A DNA stretch of 64,000 nt from Taeniopygia guttata (GCF_048771995.1 NC_133028.1:72214501-72278500), one strand, 5' to 3'; positions 34,930 through 49,260 are shown, numbered from the stretch's first letter. Numbers and translations: made by a program. The notes: a model not told the origin generated them from the sequence alone.

Positions 34930-37900
34930 TTTCTTTAATCCTATATTGACAATTAAAGACTGGAATTTCCAGAAATAAAAGCATTTGTATAATCAATCTC
35001 CATATTTTAAAATATCAGGAAGTTTGCAACCACTTTCAACCACTTTGGCTTTGACAATGGCATCTTATCTGCCTTCTCTCACACCTATATTTTCAAATAT
35101 CACTTGTCACACTGCATTTTTATTTTCTGATGTTTCTTGAACAATTTTGGAGCAGCTTATAAAAAGAGTTTTGCATCTGAGCCCTTCACTCTGTGCCCAC
35201 AGTCACTGCTAACTACAGCTAGTCAGGCCACTGGCTTGGGGCTTGGAGGTAGGATGCTTTTAGGGAGTTTATTGTCTAATACTTCTGCTGGGAATTCAGC
35301 ACTGAACTGAGAAGCTCAGACTGGGTTCTCAGAGCTCTCCAGAAGCTCTGGTCTGCAAAGGAGTAAGCATGATGTTGATGGAGTCATACCTTGCCGAGTA
35401 AAAGGTGTGCAACTAAAGAGTTAAAAATGTTTTGATTAAACTCAACCATCTTTAATAAGTTAATGTTACCTTAAAAAATAATTATTGAATGTTATTAAAT
35501 CTGAAATTTTCTATGCATACTGTTTCTTGAGGCAAAGCAAAAATTATGTTCAAAAGGTATTTTTTCCACTAACACATTTAAATAGAAGTCACCTTTTTCT
35601 TTGTGCACTTCATGACAACTTGACACTTCTTTAGAAAGTCACCCCTGTCCACAAAGAGATATAAACCATTTGTGTTAAAGCCAAATACAGTGATCCTAAT
35701 CTGTGTTAAGGCTTTTATTACTGGAACTAAAAAATTATCAGTATTTCGTGTAGTGATTATTTCAATGGGACTATTTGTGAAGTCACAAACGGCTTGGTAT
35801 TTAAGTACCTTAATTTGAATTCCCTGTCTGACCATCTTCTATACCACAAACTGTGATAAGATTCCATGGACCTGAAAATCTGTAGGACACAAATGTATTC
35901 TCTTTTTTCCTGTGTCTCTCAGGCCAGCTGTCTTCTGTCAGGCCATACTGATGAGACAGACAGGGGAATGCCCACCTTGGAAATACTTCTGAGAGATCCT
36001 CACAGCTTCTGTTTTAGATAAGGTTTTGAATTTCTTATTAGCTGTGGAATGGTATCAGCATTTGGAGAGTTTATTATACAGTCCATATGGCATGGAAACT
36101 TAGTAATTTTTAGAAAGCTGGGGAATGTTGTCTGAAGTGTTACCAGAGTCCACAGCGTAGACTTTAGCATTAAAAGAGTTGCAATAAACTTAAGTACTGC
36201 ATAATGGATTTCATTATTTTAGTGGAAAAAATACTTTCATCTTACTTTATGAAGATGGATAGATAAATGACCCTCTTTGTGCTCCTAAAACATACATGTA
36301 TTGAAGTATTAAAGCCATTGCTAATTACACATTTATTAGCATATTTCCCATATTTAGTGTAGTACTTGAGACACAAACTATTGTCCATGTTCTAGGGAAA
36401 TACTGGGTTAGTTCTTCTTTGCTAATATGGAAAACAAAAACAGTGGAAGAGCATAACACATGCAGTGATGTCAGAGCCATTACTCTCCCACAGAATCCTC
36501 TTTAAGGGGATGAAAAGAATTTCTGGTTTTTGTCACACACACCTATGTAATACATTTCACATCAGGCAAATGAATGTTCATCCTTCAGTTTTACACTTAT
36601 GTCTTTAATAAAGTTTCATACTTGATTTGAAAGTTTCAAAACTCTGCATGATACAGATGGTTCAAAGCCCATTGATAATTCAATGTCTGGTTAGCTCTTA
36701 AGTAGACCAAAGACCTGGTAATTAATGTCCTGAGAGACCTGAAAAAGCTGAAGCACACATTTCTGAAAACACTTGTATTTGCTGTCGGTGTTCAAACACT
36801 TTCAGGAAACTGGACTGTGATTTTGAACATATGTTTCTTGTTCCCTCACCAGTAATCAGACCCACCAAGGACCACATGTTGGCCTGGAGTGAGGGCTAGA
36901 AGGTAAAGCACTGCTTAAAGTTTATAGTTGAGATGTAGTTTGACCCACTGATGGGTCTTCATAACTGTTGCTCAGATAGATTTAGAAATAGAGGTGGATT
37001 TACAAAGAAAATAGAATTAAATTCTTCATGAATGGAATGAAAATTTCCCTCCAATTGGCTGATTTTGCAGTATCTATGTGAACAGCATAACTGTTTATAT
37101 TTTAAACATAGAAAAAGTCAAAAGAGCACAGATCTGATAGTCAAAACTGCTCAGACTGGTTTTAGTCATTACTGATATATGTGTTGTGTGTATAAATCTA
37201 TAGAGGAGCTCATCGTTGTAAGCAAATATGAACATTTCAATCTTTTAGCCTCTTCCCTTCTTCCCCACACCAGGCACTGCCTTTAGTCCCACAGCTCTTT
37301 GTGATTCAAACCATGGAAACTCAGAACAAGTATTTCCATAACTTGCAATTTCCAACAAAAGCAATGGCAGGGCTGCCCAAAGCATGGCAAAGACCAAGCA
37401 GCATCTGGTATGAACAGGATCACAGCTAATGGCAGTGAGGGAGAAATTCGGGAATAGGGAACAGCTCCACATGTTTACATCCACAGTCTGAATATTCCAA
37501 ACCAACAGAAGGCATGCTTTGCAGGCAAACACAGAATGCCTTCCAGAATGCTCTGCAGAATCCAGTCATGCTGACAAAAAATGTTTATACAACAGTGATC
37601 TAGTAGAGAAATGTTTAAACTACTTTGCTGAACAGAAAAAATTAAATTCTTTCCACAAAGACTGCAGTCTTTCACACCTTGACATGCACACACAAATCAG
37701 TAAGGTTTGTAATAAGCAAAGCCTATAATGTCAAAATTTCAAAGTCCCTGGGCTCAGGATCAGATTCACAGAGAACAGCTTAGGTCCACATTCCCTGAAC
37801 TTCCCATTCAGGTTCGTCTATCTTTAATGAAAATTAATAATTTAATCACCATGCTACTAACATGTTATCTCCTTCAAAAGGTACCAGTCACTAGCCCATG

Positions 37901-40900
37901 GGTCAGATCACAGTCTTGCATTTCATAATACATTAAGGCAATAACAATAGATCAGCATTCAATATGAAACAAAGTTTTTTGTCTGTAATTTTTGCTGCTT
38001 TTCCTATCCTAAAAACTGATGGCAATTATTTATGCCCAGATTATAAACTATATCTTCATCTGTGGCTTTTCTTATCACAATATATGAAAGTGGAAAATAC
38101 AATCTGTAAGTAATAAGTATGGTATGGAATTTCACAAGGTCCCTGCCATTGTATATTTCTCTCTTTTTATTGTAGGAACATTTTTTTTGTGGTTTTTTTT
38201 TTTTTTATTCACCTTTTCTTATTCTCTTTGATGACTGAAAGTATTCTCCTGTCTAAAATATAAAAATAGTTTGTGGCCTTTTCAAAATGTTGATTTATAT
38301 TCACACCAACTATTTATTTTTTCTGTTTATCTCCCTCTTTGTTTTGCAGTCATTGAAAGGCTCAAGATTTAAGGTGCATTTATGCACTTTTGAAACTAAT
38401 ATAACTGAGCAGAGCATATCCTGATCTTTTCCCTGAAATTTGGTAAAGTTTGTGCTATTGACAATTCATATCATGCCTTTGTTCTTCTCCTTAGAGCATA
38501 ACACTTCCCTTATCTTCCCAAAATACAAATTTACTTCTGTACTTCCAGGTATATTTGTTTCATTTTGCTTTACTCTTGCTTGAAAATAAATCCCCTTAAA
38601 ATTCTTTGTGAGGGAAAACTCTGAGGAAGCCCAGCTGGTTGGCAGCTGTGAGCCAGGGAAGCCTTTGATTCTCAGAATTAAGGACAATCTGATTTCCTTT
38701 GCTACACACACAGGAAGCTTTGAGCTCACAAAGAAAATATAGAAAGAAAGAAATGAAGGGAGCAAATAAGCAAGCTTTTAAGTGTAGGAAGTTTCTGGTG
38801 AAAGAAACTGGCTGTTTCTTGGCTCACTAGGCTAAATGCAAAGGAGGTAAATTAAGTTAGGAAGAAATTTGTACCGCAGTCCTGTAAGTGGGCAGCCACA
38901 ATTCTGAACTGGAATGGAAAGCAAATGAGCTTCAGATAGAAGCCTTGCAACATAATTCCACTTGCACACCAGTCAACGTCTATTAGATTTAAATAAATAT
39001 TATTTGGAATGTTTTATTTTTATATATTTCATTGATAGTCACAATTCTTTGTAATAATTTAAAAATAAAAATCAAATGCTAAGATGTACCAACAAAAGGG
39101 TTACATTATTAAAATATTGGAACAATCTAGAACCTGAATATTTCAATCAATCCTTACTGAAGTATTTCTAAGCCATAGTGAATTTTGGTGTAGTCTGAGA
39201 TCCTACATGGAGCCAGGTGGAGGAATACAGGAGTAAATTATCTGCAGATGGCAACAGGGAATGGATCTGAGAACATATAAAAATTAGCCAAATTTTCAGC
39301 ATTGCTAGAATACTAATTTTTGTTATAAAGAATGCAAAAATGTGTTGAATATTCAAAATGGGTAAACAGGTAATTATACTAAGAGTTCTGGCAAAGTATT
39401 TTGGAGATTTTGAAGATTCACGTACTAGAAACAGGACCACATGAAGCCTTGCTGTTTCACTTTAGCGTACTCTTTCAAGCTTTTCTTCAAACCTTAGAGA
39501 AATACATGGAGAAATGCAAGAACAGCTCCACCAGATCAGAGTGATAAGGACAGTACTGATTAAGGACAACAGGTGAAACCAGGTAATTAGGACCAAAAAA
39601 TACTCAGCATCACAGTTCAGTGTTTATACAGTAGGAAGCATCATGAAAGTGAGGAGAAAAATGTCTGGATTCTGAAGGATGGACAAGAATCTGAAGGCAG
39701 ATAGAAAAAATTTCCCATGATCTCGGATTAGCATTTTAATAGAATAAAAAAAAACATGTTCCAAAGGACAGATTGTGTGGATGACACACTCCAGTTTAAA
39801 AAATGCTTTGCAAAGAACTGGAGTTTTATTATCAGCCATCGAAGAAAAGAACAAAGTATGCACAGAATATTAATCAGTACTCCTGTTGCATCTATTACTA
39901 TTAATTGCTATTATTAGCTCTGTAAGAATGGCTGCCATTAGGACATGTGAATGGAGAGATCCTGAGTTACTCACCCAGCACAAAAGTCCTCACTGATGGT
40001 GCTGAGTTTTAACATGCAAAACTAAAAAAAAAAGATCCAGTGACTTCACAAACTGTCTTGTACTTGAGATTTTGTGGGTACCAATCCAGCTCCATCATGT
40101 CCCTAGTGAATAATGAACCAGAAAATGGAACAAACCCTTCATATGTCTGTCTCTACATAATTCCATGCACAGTGATATATTTACATTTGCCTGTGAATGA
40201 TACTTAGCCTGTTGGACAAAGTCGTTTTCATAGGGAGCACGTCCAAGATCATACAATCAATGTGAAAATTCTGTAACAGATGTCAGTCAGGGAAAAGAAG
40301 CTTTGTGGAAATAGAATCAATGGAATTGATGGGAACTGAAGCATTTTTGCTAACATGAAGACAGTTTTGTGTTTTAAAAGATTTTGGCTTAGCATTCAAA
40401 ATACATGAGGGACCTGTGAAGACATATGTGAGTCAATATACATAAAGAAACACAGATTTTATGTTTAGAGATTAGAAGAAACACAGTCCCTGCACTTGGA
40501 AAACTCTGAAAGACTTTTTTCCCCCTCACTGTAGCAAATAATTACATAAATCTGTGAAGAATTATGCAGAGGACAATAACTGGAGAACTATCTAGAAACT
40601 GAATACACAGGATTTCCATTTACATTGCAGACACACAGGTCACAACGTGTTTTATATATATAGGATGACTTCCTGTATTAGATGTTTATTTAAGGCACAT
40701 TCTCCTGACTGCCCCAAAACAAAAGGGGTAACATAAATTAAAGGATAAAATTGCAGCAGAATTAACAAGTAATTCTCATATAGGAAGCCCAGTAAAGAAA
40801 TTCAGAACTGATATTTGCTGTTTTCTTCTCTTTTATCCTTTCATTTAAAGTAGCTAAAGAGGGCTTTCTAACACATAAGCACTTTCTTTTTCCTGCTTTT

Positions 40901-42476
40901 TGCTCCCTTTTTCTGATCCATGCCTTTTGTTGAGTATTAATACATTTGTCCATTCCTTCCCTAGCTCACAGTGTACCATCCCCATGCTTCCATGCAGGAA
41001 ATACTTTAAAGACATAAACAATGGCATTGTTGTCAATATGCAAAAAAGATAATGGCTGTGAGCAATCACAATGACTACTAAATCTAATTGCATAAACAAA
41101 GCTTGGCTCAATCTTTCATTGCTGATGGCTTGATCCTTATCATATCAGACAATCCCTTAAGATCTCTAAGCTGGGAGAGCCACTAAAATTGTATAACCTG
41201 TGTAAGAGTATGAATGGAGAGAATATAAATAACCATCTTTACTGCATTAGAAGATTGGGATATTGAAGAGGCTCAAGAGAGTTTGCAGTATTTCATTCAG
41301 GCAGTTTTGGACTGTTCACAAGATTTAGCTCTAGACCTTAAAAGAAAACTGTTTTCTATTTCTCTAAGAACCAGAGATTCTGGTGTTTTAATCAAGTATT
41401 TTTTGTGTCAGTGGTCTTAATATGAAATATGCTTTATGCTCAGCTACCTTCCTGGTTTAGAAACTGTCATTACCTGTACTTAGCAGGGCTGCCTCCAGTT
41501 ATGCATCCAATTGTGCCTGACATTCAAAGAATCATTTTGCTGTCTTCCCAAAGTCCCTGCCTGTTACCATCACTAATTTTTACTGGTCATAGATGTATTA
41601 TAAAGGTTTGTGAGTCTCACATCACAAACATATTTGAAATAAAAATAATTTTTTGTACCTTCTCCTGTAAGATTCACCCTTTGCCTCTCTAGCTCTGGGA
41701 CTACTTGGGGACCAGCAGGTTTCATAGGAATCTGTCCTCAGTGCAGGAAGGATTTTCAGTAGAAACATCCATCCATTTTCAGTGTGTTGCTAAATAAAAC
41801 CAGAAATGGCAACTCATAACCTGTGTTTCTGAATCCAGCAGGATACTAGCAGAGGTTAAGAAATAACCAAACTGAGGACCTGACCATCTAGCAAAACACA
41901 ACAATTAAGTTAGTACAGTGTTTTCACTGTCATTGTTGGGTTTTCTTTCAAGTTTATTTAAGCAAAAAATAGCATGCAACAGAGATTTCAGAAATACAAA
42001 TTTTATTGAGATTTATTTCATAGAAAATTTTAATACAAGAGATTAAATACAAAGTCTTGTCAAGTGAAAGCCTGTGAAACTGAGTTCCAATCACTGAGCA
42101 AAGTCTGATGGAATTGCTAATTAGATCACATATTTCTCCTTTGCTGTAGAACAAGGAATCACACCGATGACTCCACTTTTCATCTGCAGAATAAGTTTTC
42201 AATCCCTTTTTGTAACCGGTTAATACAGTACAAGGTACAAATTCTTACTGATGCCGAACAGAAACATTTATGTGTTTATAAGCTAATATATGCCCGGGGA
42301 ATAAAAAGCCTCCAACTTTTATTTTTCCAATATTTATCATCCATTGAAAAACAGATGGTAGGAGGTAAGCCAGGTTATCTCAGTCTTCTTGTGATGGGTT
42401 CAGTGGCAGAGACCCAAACAGCGTGGTAGGCAGGAGAATACCTATCCCACTGGCAGCCAGGTTTATTTTTTTTCAC
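34930..42476. other. Unique AT-rich sequence, no gene supported
   Basis: Open frames do not exceed 99 residues and are unrecognisable. A strong pyrimidine tract ending in tttgttttgcag near 38349 looks like a splice acceptor but has no convincing donor downstream. T-rich text occurs at about 38176-38207. No repeat family was recognised in this 7.5 kb. Confidence 0.45.
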
Positions 42477-42770
42477 TTAACTCCTTTTTTTTCTGCTTGG
42501 AGCCAATCCAGCCCAGTTCAGCTCTTTTGTAGGAGCTGAGGAACCAGTATTGATTTCCCATTTAAGCCAATCTTGCGTGAGCCCACCGCTGCCTCCCTCG
42601 CTCTGAAGGAGGGGAGCGCTGGAGGAAACCAGCTGCAGCGTTTTCAGCACGCAGAATTGCTCCTTCGAGCTGGATGTGAGCTGAGTTGCAAATGAGAAAA
42701 ATAAAAAAAGTGAAAATGGCAGCATAGATAGGCTTTCTTTTCGAGTCTGGTACACATTCAGCACTGCCTT
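42477..42770 (-). promoter_or_regulatory. CpG-richer patch with a small minus-strand frame
   Basis: Between about 42573 and 42668 there are about seven CpG in fewer than 100 bases, while neighbouring kilobases have almost none. The minus strand has a 95-residue frame (42764 to 42477) with a hydrophobic N-terminal part and, just after its stop, an AATAAA-like signal near 42468. Its start context is poor (T at -3). It may be an unmethylated regulatory patch, an exon of a non-coding RNA or a small-protein gene. None is proved. Confidence 0.22.
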
Positions 42771-43915
42771 CCTAGAAAGGCTTCTCAGAAAACAGGGAAT
42801 TTGCTTGTTAGAGCGAAAGGAGGGGATTCTTATTATAGGCTTCAGTGAAGTTGTCAGCCAAGATAAAAAATCCTTATACCAAAGTGGCCTTAGAACAGTG
42901 AAGCAATCAGAGCTTTCAAGAAAAAAATCAAAATTGTGGGTTTTTTTATGAAAGTGTGAAGATCTGCTATAACTGTCTTTACTGAGTGTTTATGGATTTA
43001 AGCTGAAGACTTACTGAAGTGATGCTTGGGGAGTCTCAGGCTCTGTATCATGAAGGTTTTGCTACCAGATTCTAAGTTTTCAGCAAGCATCCATTGAGAT
43101 CAGAGGATAAAAACATATCTCCAGCATGAATATTTTTAGGGACTAGCAGTGAAGTTTTCTCAGACGCTTTACAGGATAAATAATGCTAATAACAGTGATG
43201 CAAACTTTCCAAAGTCACTCAGCAATGACCCTTAAATATCAAGATGCAGTTGCTGAAAATTGGAACAACGCTTGGTAGAAAATTAGCATTAATACTTCCT
43301 GAAGTATAACATAGAAATCAAACAAAATTTTGAATTGTGGATTGAAAGTCAGTGGGACAATGTTTGACCCCCGACACAAAATTACCAATCTACCCTAAAA
43401 ATGATAGTTTTAAAGTTCTCACTTAAAATGGCTTCACAGCTCTCTGACCTAATTCACTCACTCTCTGTTCTTAGCTGTTCACAGCCTCTAAAAAGGGAAT
43501 CTATATCTGGAGTTTGTCAGGGACAAATTGTTGGAAGCTCTTGCATGGAAACAGGATACTTCCTTCTTTTCCTGGCATATCTGCAGAACACTTCAGGGTA
43601 ACTATCCCCAGACACTGCTGTTCCTGATTTTGGTGGGGAAACAAGCCACCAAACCCAGGTCACGGCCTCTCCTGCCCCACATCAACACCAGAGGTGCAGT
43701 GAGATTGGCCCACTGTGATTAATAAAGACTGAAAGAACAATCTGCAGCAGCCTGATGGATGGAGCAATTTCAAACTGTACTGCATGGATGTAAGAAACCA
43801 AAAACAGCAGCAGCTTCCTGACCTGGCCTTTCAGGCTGTTTGCAGACTCATGAACAGAGGTGTGAGCTGCTTCTACACAGAGATTTTGACTAATGGGGAG
43901 AAAGGCCAGTTTAGA

Positions 43916-43952
43916 TTGGGGTTTTTTTGTTTGTTTGTTTGGGTTTTTTTTA
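43916..43952. repeat. T/G-rich low-complexity tract
   Basis: T runs with TTTG units flanked by GGGG and GGG. Confidence 0.8.
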
Positions 43953-44730
43953 TTTCTATAGAGAAAGTAACTGGCAAAATGGAGTCCATTAGGATATTAT
44001 GAAGCTTAGATGTTTAGATGTCAGCAACTATATTTTTTAGTTAAATTTTCTTTGTCAGAACTTTATGCAAGAAGATTTCCCATGAGAAACGAACTGAGAG
44101 TTAGGTGGATTATTTTCATGCAGTGGAATCAATAACCTGAGTTTCCTTGGTGAGTGGTCAGAAGAGCCAAGGTATCCACACCAGGGAATAATTAGCAGCC
44201 TAAGCTGCTGGTTTGATTGATGAGGCTGCTGAGTGATTATTTCTTCAATTTTCCCCAAGTTCAATTCTCATAGACTGGGGTCAGTAAAAAGAGAAGTTAA
44301 TTTTATGTTATCAGGTACTGATGCTCAGATTCTTTCTGCATTTATTAATATATCTTATTTGCATTTTCAAAGAGTGATCTGGAGGCGCTGCTGAGAAGGT
44401 AAAAGACTTTAGAGGGATTTTTTTGGTGGGAGTTTTTCTGAATTTGTAGCATCTGGTAGACTTCAGGAAGAATGACAGAACAAGTTCTGCCTAGCAGAAA
44501 AGGGACGAGGAGGAGGCAGTAGCAATATTTGGAGAGAGTGAGAAGGTTGTGGAAGGAGAGATGAAGATCAGAGATTCATTTGAGATACAGTGAAAGAGAG
44601 GAATAGGAGCAAATGTCAGCAGGAACATGCCAACCTTTTGGTTTTTAATGTAGTCATAAAAAAACTTACATGTGGATAAGGAATATTTTAAACAGTGTCT
44701 CAGATAGGAAATGTCATTCGCATCTACTGG

Positions 44731-44773
44731 GAAAAAAAATGGAAAAAAAACCCAACCAACATAAAAAAAACCC
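44731..44773. repeat. A-rich low-complexity tract with C interruptions
   Basis: Three A8 runs separated by tgg, cccaaccaac and t, ending in CCC. Confidence 0.8.
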
Positions 44774-47700
44774 TGGTGCCTGGGGCTATGCTAATTCTTT
44801 AATGTGATGGCATTCCTTTTCTGTGAGCTCTGTAAGCTTTCCAGGCTGCCAAGCATGCTTGGTGCCCATGCCTTCAAGCACTATTCCTGCAAGGTTCCTG
44901 AGCATATCTTCATTTTAATGGGTTCTTAAGTCAAGCATCTCTGGCAAAGCTTCCTAAAAAATGAGTGAGAGCTCATGCAAGGGACAATGACATCCTTTAA
45001 TATTTACCACACTAAAAATAGCTTTTAAAAACAATACACAGAATACAGAATGTTCTCCTTGTTCCAAAATGGTTTTTTTTAACAGCATTTGATGGATTCA
45101 GATGGCTCTTGGTAAGTGCTGTTAAGATATTTTCTCTATATATTCCTTCAGTCCTAAAGAGCAAATTACTTAATATGTAATATTGAGTGAATGTTTCCCC
45201 AGTTACATTCACTCCCTCTTTCTGATATTCTTTATTCCTGCCTATTTTTCTTTTTTTTAATATTTTCAGCAGGCTTTATGAGCCTATGAAAGCAAAGAAT
45301 AGGAATCATCTTCTGAAGGCAGCTGAATATAGTGAATATCTGACCAAGTCCTGAATGGTGATCATATCAAGGGAGGAGCACAAGAAGCAAAATGAGACAA
45401 AGCCACCCTCATTTTCCAAAAACTTAGGAATTTACCTAAGTTTTAGGGATGAGCTCTGCACAAAAACAGAGAAAGGAGAAGAAAATTAGGGAGAGCAAAC
45501 CCACAGTTTGTTTCATTTTCCATTCTAACATCTCTCCAACTATAAAGACTGACAGTGTAAATAATCAAACAACTGTTTGCTAATGCATTATAGATAGTCA
45601 TACACAATATGGCAGCTTTATACTTGTATATTTACCCACCATGAATACAAAATATACTAAGAGTGACAGGTAATGTAGCCAAAGCTTCTACTCTCTGTAA
45701 GCATCTGTGTACCATGAATTATAAATGAGAGTCTTGTGTCCAAAGGTAGCAAGTAATGCAGATAATGCCATCTGAGTAAATGAATAAATGTGAAACAGAT
45801 GCTTTTTGCATTCAGGGCACACAGGTAGAGCCAGGAAGCCACCAGCACAGATTATGGATGCTGGTGAGACAGCTGTTGTCTGCATCCAGTGCCAGGTGCA
45901 TTCCTACCTGGGCTGCACTGACACACTTAAAAAGGCCTTTCCCTCACTCCTTTTTAACAAGGTTCTAGATGGATGAGGTATCTTCTCATGTAGATTCCTC
46001 AGATGCTTGGATTTCCTCAAGGCTTTCCTAAAAAACCAAATAGGCAACATTATTAGGAGAGTCCTATATAAGAGGTGATAAAATGAATATTTTAGTTTAA
46101 AATAGTAATAAAATAGTTTTTCTTTGCTTTTTATGCAAGTCTTTTTGGGTCTGACATTATTTCTCATATCAACAAATATTTTACCTCAAAATGAGACTGC
46201 ATGTTTTAAAAAATTACTGCTAGAAAGGCATTAAGAACTTTTTTTTTCCCCTTTTATGTAAATTTACTTATTTTATAAGCAAAGAGACAGGAGCTTGGAC
46301 TCCAGCTAGGGAATTAGAGCATACTGACTTCTTGTCAGTACAGACAGCTCCCTTGATACCTAAAAGGCAGATTGAACTCCCCAGATAAAATATTAAACCT
46401 AACAGTCCTGACAGTTCTTACTTGTGAGATGCAGCCACTGCTATTCTTTGAGTTCAGAGAAGTTTATAAGTTTATATTTATTATTTGCTCTTGCATCTGC
46501 TCCTTTTCTGCCTAACACTACAGCTGTGCTGTGTCCATTTTCGTGTGTGCTGAAGAAAAATTTCTGTCCTTTTCACTTGGAAGCAAAAAAGGGTCTCAGA
46601 CCCATTTCCCTGCAGATTTGTCATTCATGAGTTACTTATGTCATGTTGGTAAAACAGTTGTGATCCAGCGTGGAATGAAAGTCTATCCTAATGCAATTTT
46701 AAGAAGAAAATAAGCAACTGCAGTAATAAATATGTTTCTTGTTTAGCCTGAGTACCTTGAACTATGCAAAACTCTCAAAAGGAAAAAATTTCCAAGACCA
46801 GTAAATATCTGTGCCTATTTTACAATGTAATTTCACTGCCTCTTGCATAACTGAGAATTTTAGAGATTAGAAATTATAATCAGAGATTCATGTAAAATTT
46901 TGGAAGAGCCTGGCAGATAACATACAGCTTCTCAAAACTTACTGAGATGCTGTTTCAACCCTTAAAAGTATTAATGCAAAATTACCAAGGCGCTCATTGC
47001 AGTAATTTCACAGCATTCCCTCAGAAGAAAATGATTTTTCTTGCACACCAAATATCCCCAGCTCTTCAAAATTTTTGGCATATGTGTGGTCAGTCAGGAA
47101 GGGGGTTTGCCTGCCATTGCCAGATTTGGAATTCATTTTGAGGTCAATCCATCTTATAGATGATATCCTAAAAGGAATTCTGCATTTATACAGATGCAAT
47201 AGAGGATTGAGTTTTGTAAGGCAAGAGCAAAGACTGAAACCAGAAGTGCAGGTCCCATCTCTGCTGTCTTTCTTTTTTCCTTTGTTTCATTTGCTCCTGT
47301 GCAAAGTCAGCCTAAGAGACAACCATTGCTCCAATGTGACACATCTACATCCCAGTTTTTCACTCTGTTTGCAGAAGTGGAAATGACTCAAAAAGCAAGC
47401 AAAAAATCAAACTATGCAACTGTGAAAGCCATAATTTTTCTCTCCAAACAGCATGATTTTATTTAGAGTTATGGAAATTTTAACCACAGAAATGTCAATA
47501 ATCCACAGGTGGCTTGTTCTTATTTTCTTCATGTCCTTTCCTTTCTTTCAGTAACTTGCCCTTGCAGTTATTTCAGTGTAAAAGTTGAGGGGGAAAAAAA
47601 AGGAGACTGTGGAGATTTTTAAAAAGTTTGAGGAGTAATTTACAAAAGTGATAGTTCTGGTAATGAAGGTTGCTACCTTTGCCCAGGTCTCTCAGTATGA

Positions 47701-48009
47701 TAAAATTGTTTCAGAATGTTAATTACTGGATAATCAGATTCCCTTGAAAGTGAAACCTCAACTTTTACTAAAATATTATATTCCTAAATTATATCAGACC
47801 CATAGTACAGTCAAATCAACAATTACACTAAAAGAACTCATGCAGTCTTCTCTTTAAAATGAGACTCTATTATCTCAAAAGAATTAGAAAAATATATATG
47901 ATGCATTGCCAATATGGAAATACTCATCCCATTGGCCTCTATTATCCAAAAGGAAATGAGAAAACACTTCCATTACATTTTGCAGTGATCCATGCCTTTC
48001 TCTTTTTAA

Positions 48010-49260
48010 GTCAATAAACTATATCTTTCACTGTAGCAGCTTTTTGCATGTGTGCAAAAATGACCTTTTGCAGTTTGGCTGCTGAGACGTGCTGGGAGAG
48101 GTGACACAGGAATTGTCAAAAGAGATGCAAACCAGTTTGTCCTGCCAGACATGTCCCACCACGGAGCCATAAAATGAGGTCTTGCTACACACATTATTTT
48201 GTTGTTCTTTGCATCATGAGACAGAATTCCCGTCCTAAATCACCCCTAATCAGCTTAATTGAGGCTGATGCTCAAAGTGCAGAAGGATGTTGGGAAGAGC
48301 AGGTCCCTCCAGTGACACCTGGCCTCTGTGGGAGCACGGTCCCCTCCATCACATCCCATCCCTGCACACAGCCTGCTGGAAAAACGCAAAAAAGCCTCAA
48401 AACCAACGCGGATCCATAGAACAGAGGGCATCGGGGGGGCACTCAGCACTCACCGCCTCTTCAAAGACAAGAAAAAAAAGACTTCAGAAAAAAGTACTTT
48501 GAAACTGGTGAAATAATCTCCTGAATAAACCACCAGTGGGGAATACCCACGGCCACTGAGGACAGCATGCTGCTCGGCGTATCAACAAAAATACATTTGG
48601 CCTGCGGCAATGCCGAGGGCAAACATATCCCAGATGGACTGGAGAGGCCCAAATACCTTCAGAGATGAAAATTTAATTAGAGGAAATGTCACTGCGGCGA
48701 ACAAAAGATTGCTTTAGTGATTTTTCATCATTGTTTACTACAAGTGAAGTAGAGTTTTAGGTGGTAGGACAGGCTAAATACAGGAATGTTCTGAAGCAAT
48801 GGGATGGATATGAAAGGAATGGATGTTGAAGGTCAGAGAATCATCTGCACCTGAGCAGTGATCAAAAGGAGTTACACCATCAAATATTGGCAGATGGAAA
48901 TTTTTAATTGCTTCAGTGATAGCAAAAGGCAGTGAAGGTGGTGTTTTCAAGCCCCTAAGATGGAAAAAACTGACCTTATTTTGTTGATTGGGTGAGGAGT
49001 TTTGTTGCTTTGCTGTTGTTAGTCGCTTTTGTGAGATTTCAGGGATGATAAAAGCTTGGGTCTCTCTGAAGCACACAGTCGTCTCTGATAGTTGAGATGG
49101 CTCACTGCCACCTTCCCTCTTTGATAATCCACTGTACATTATTAATTCTGATCCTCGCACAAGCCAGGGAAAAACAATATAGGACTCATTGCAGCACAAT
49201 CACAATGAATCAGCATCCTTAAATGAAAATACGTGTTCTCACATGCCTTCTGAAAGCTGT
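48010..49260. promoter_or_regulatory. Candidate conserved non-coding cluster
   Basis: This is the most enhancer-like part of the window. It has a raised CpG content between 48410 and 48710 (for example ggcgtatc, gcctgcggcaatgccg, ctgcggcgaac), although it is surrounded by CpG-poor DNA. Recognisable site words include TTAATTAG at 48673-48680 (homeodomain), TTGTTTAC at 48731-48738 (forkhead) and cacctg followed by gatcaaaagg near 48849-48872 (E-box, TCF-like). A 141-residue minus-strand frame at 48774-49199 overlaps it but is unrecognisable. I infer regulation rather than coding; a missed exon is the alternative. Confidence 0.32.

Larger units (their letters stand above)
42771..48009. other. 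Unique AT-rich sequence, no gene supported
   Basis: Low-complexity tracts at 43916-43952 and 44731-44773 are listed separately. Open frames are about 100 residues or fewer, present on both strands and unrecognisable. No repeat family or RNA gene was recognised. Confidence 0.45.

Noticed and set aside
38330-38372. Strong splice acceptor near 38349
   Set aside because: No convincing donor within a normal exon length, and frames close quickly.
48774-49199. 141-residue minus-strand frame
   Set aside because: No recognised family or good start context; it overlaps a region better explained as non-coding regulatory DNA.
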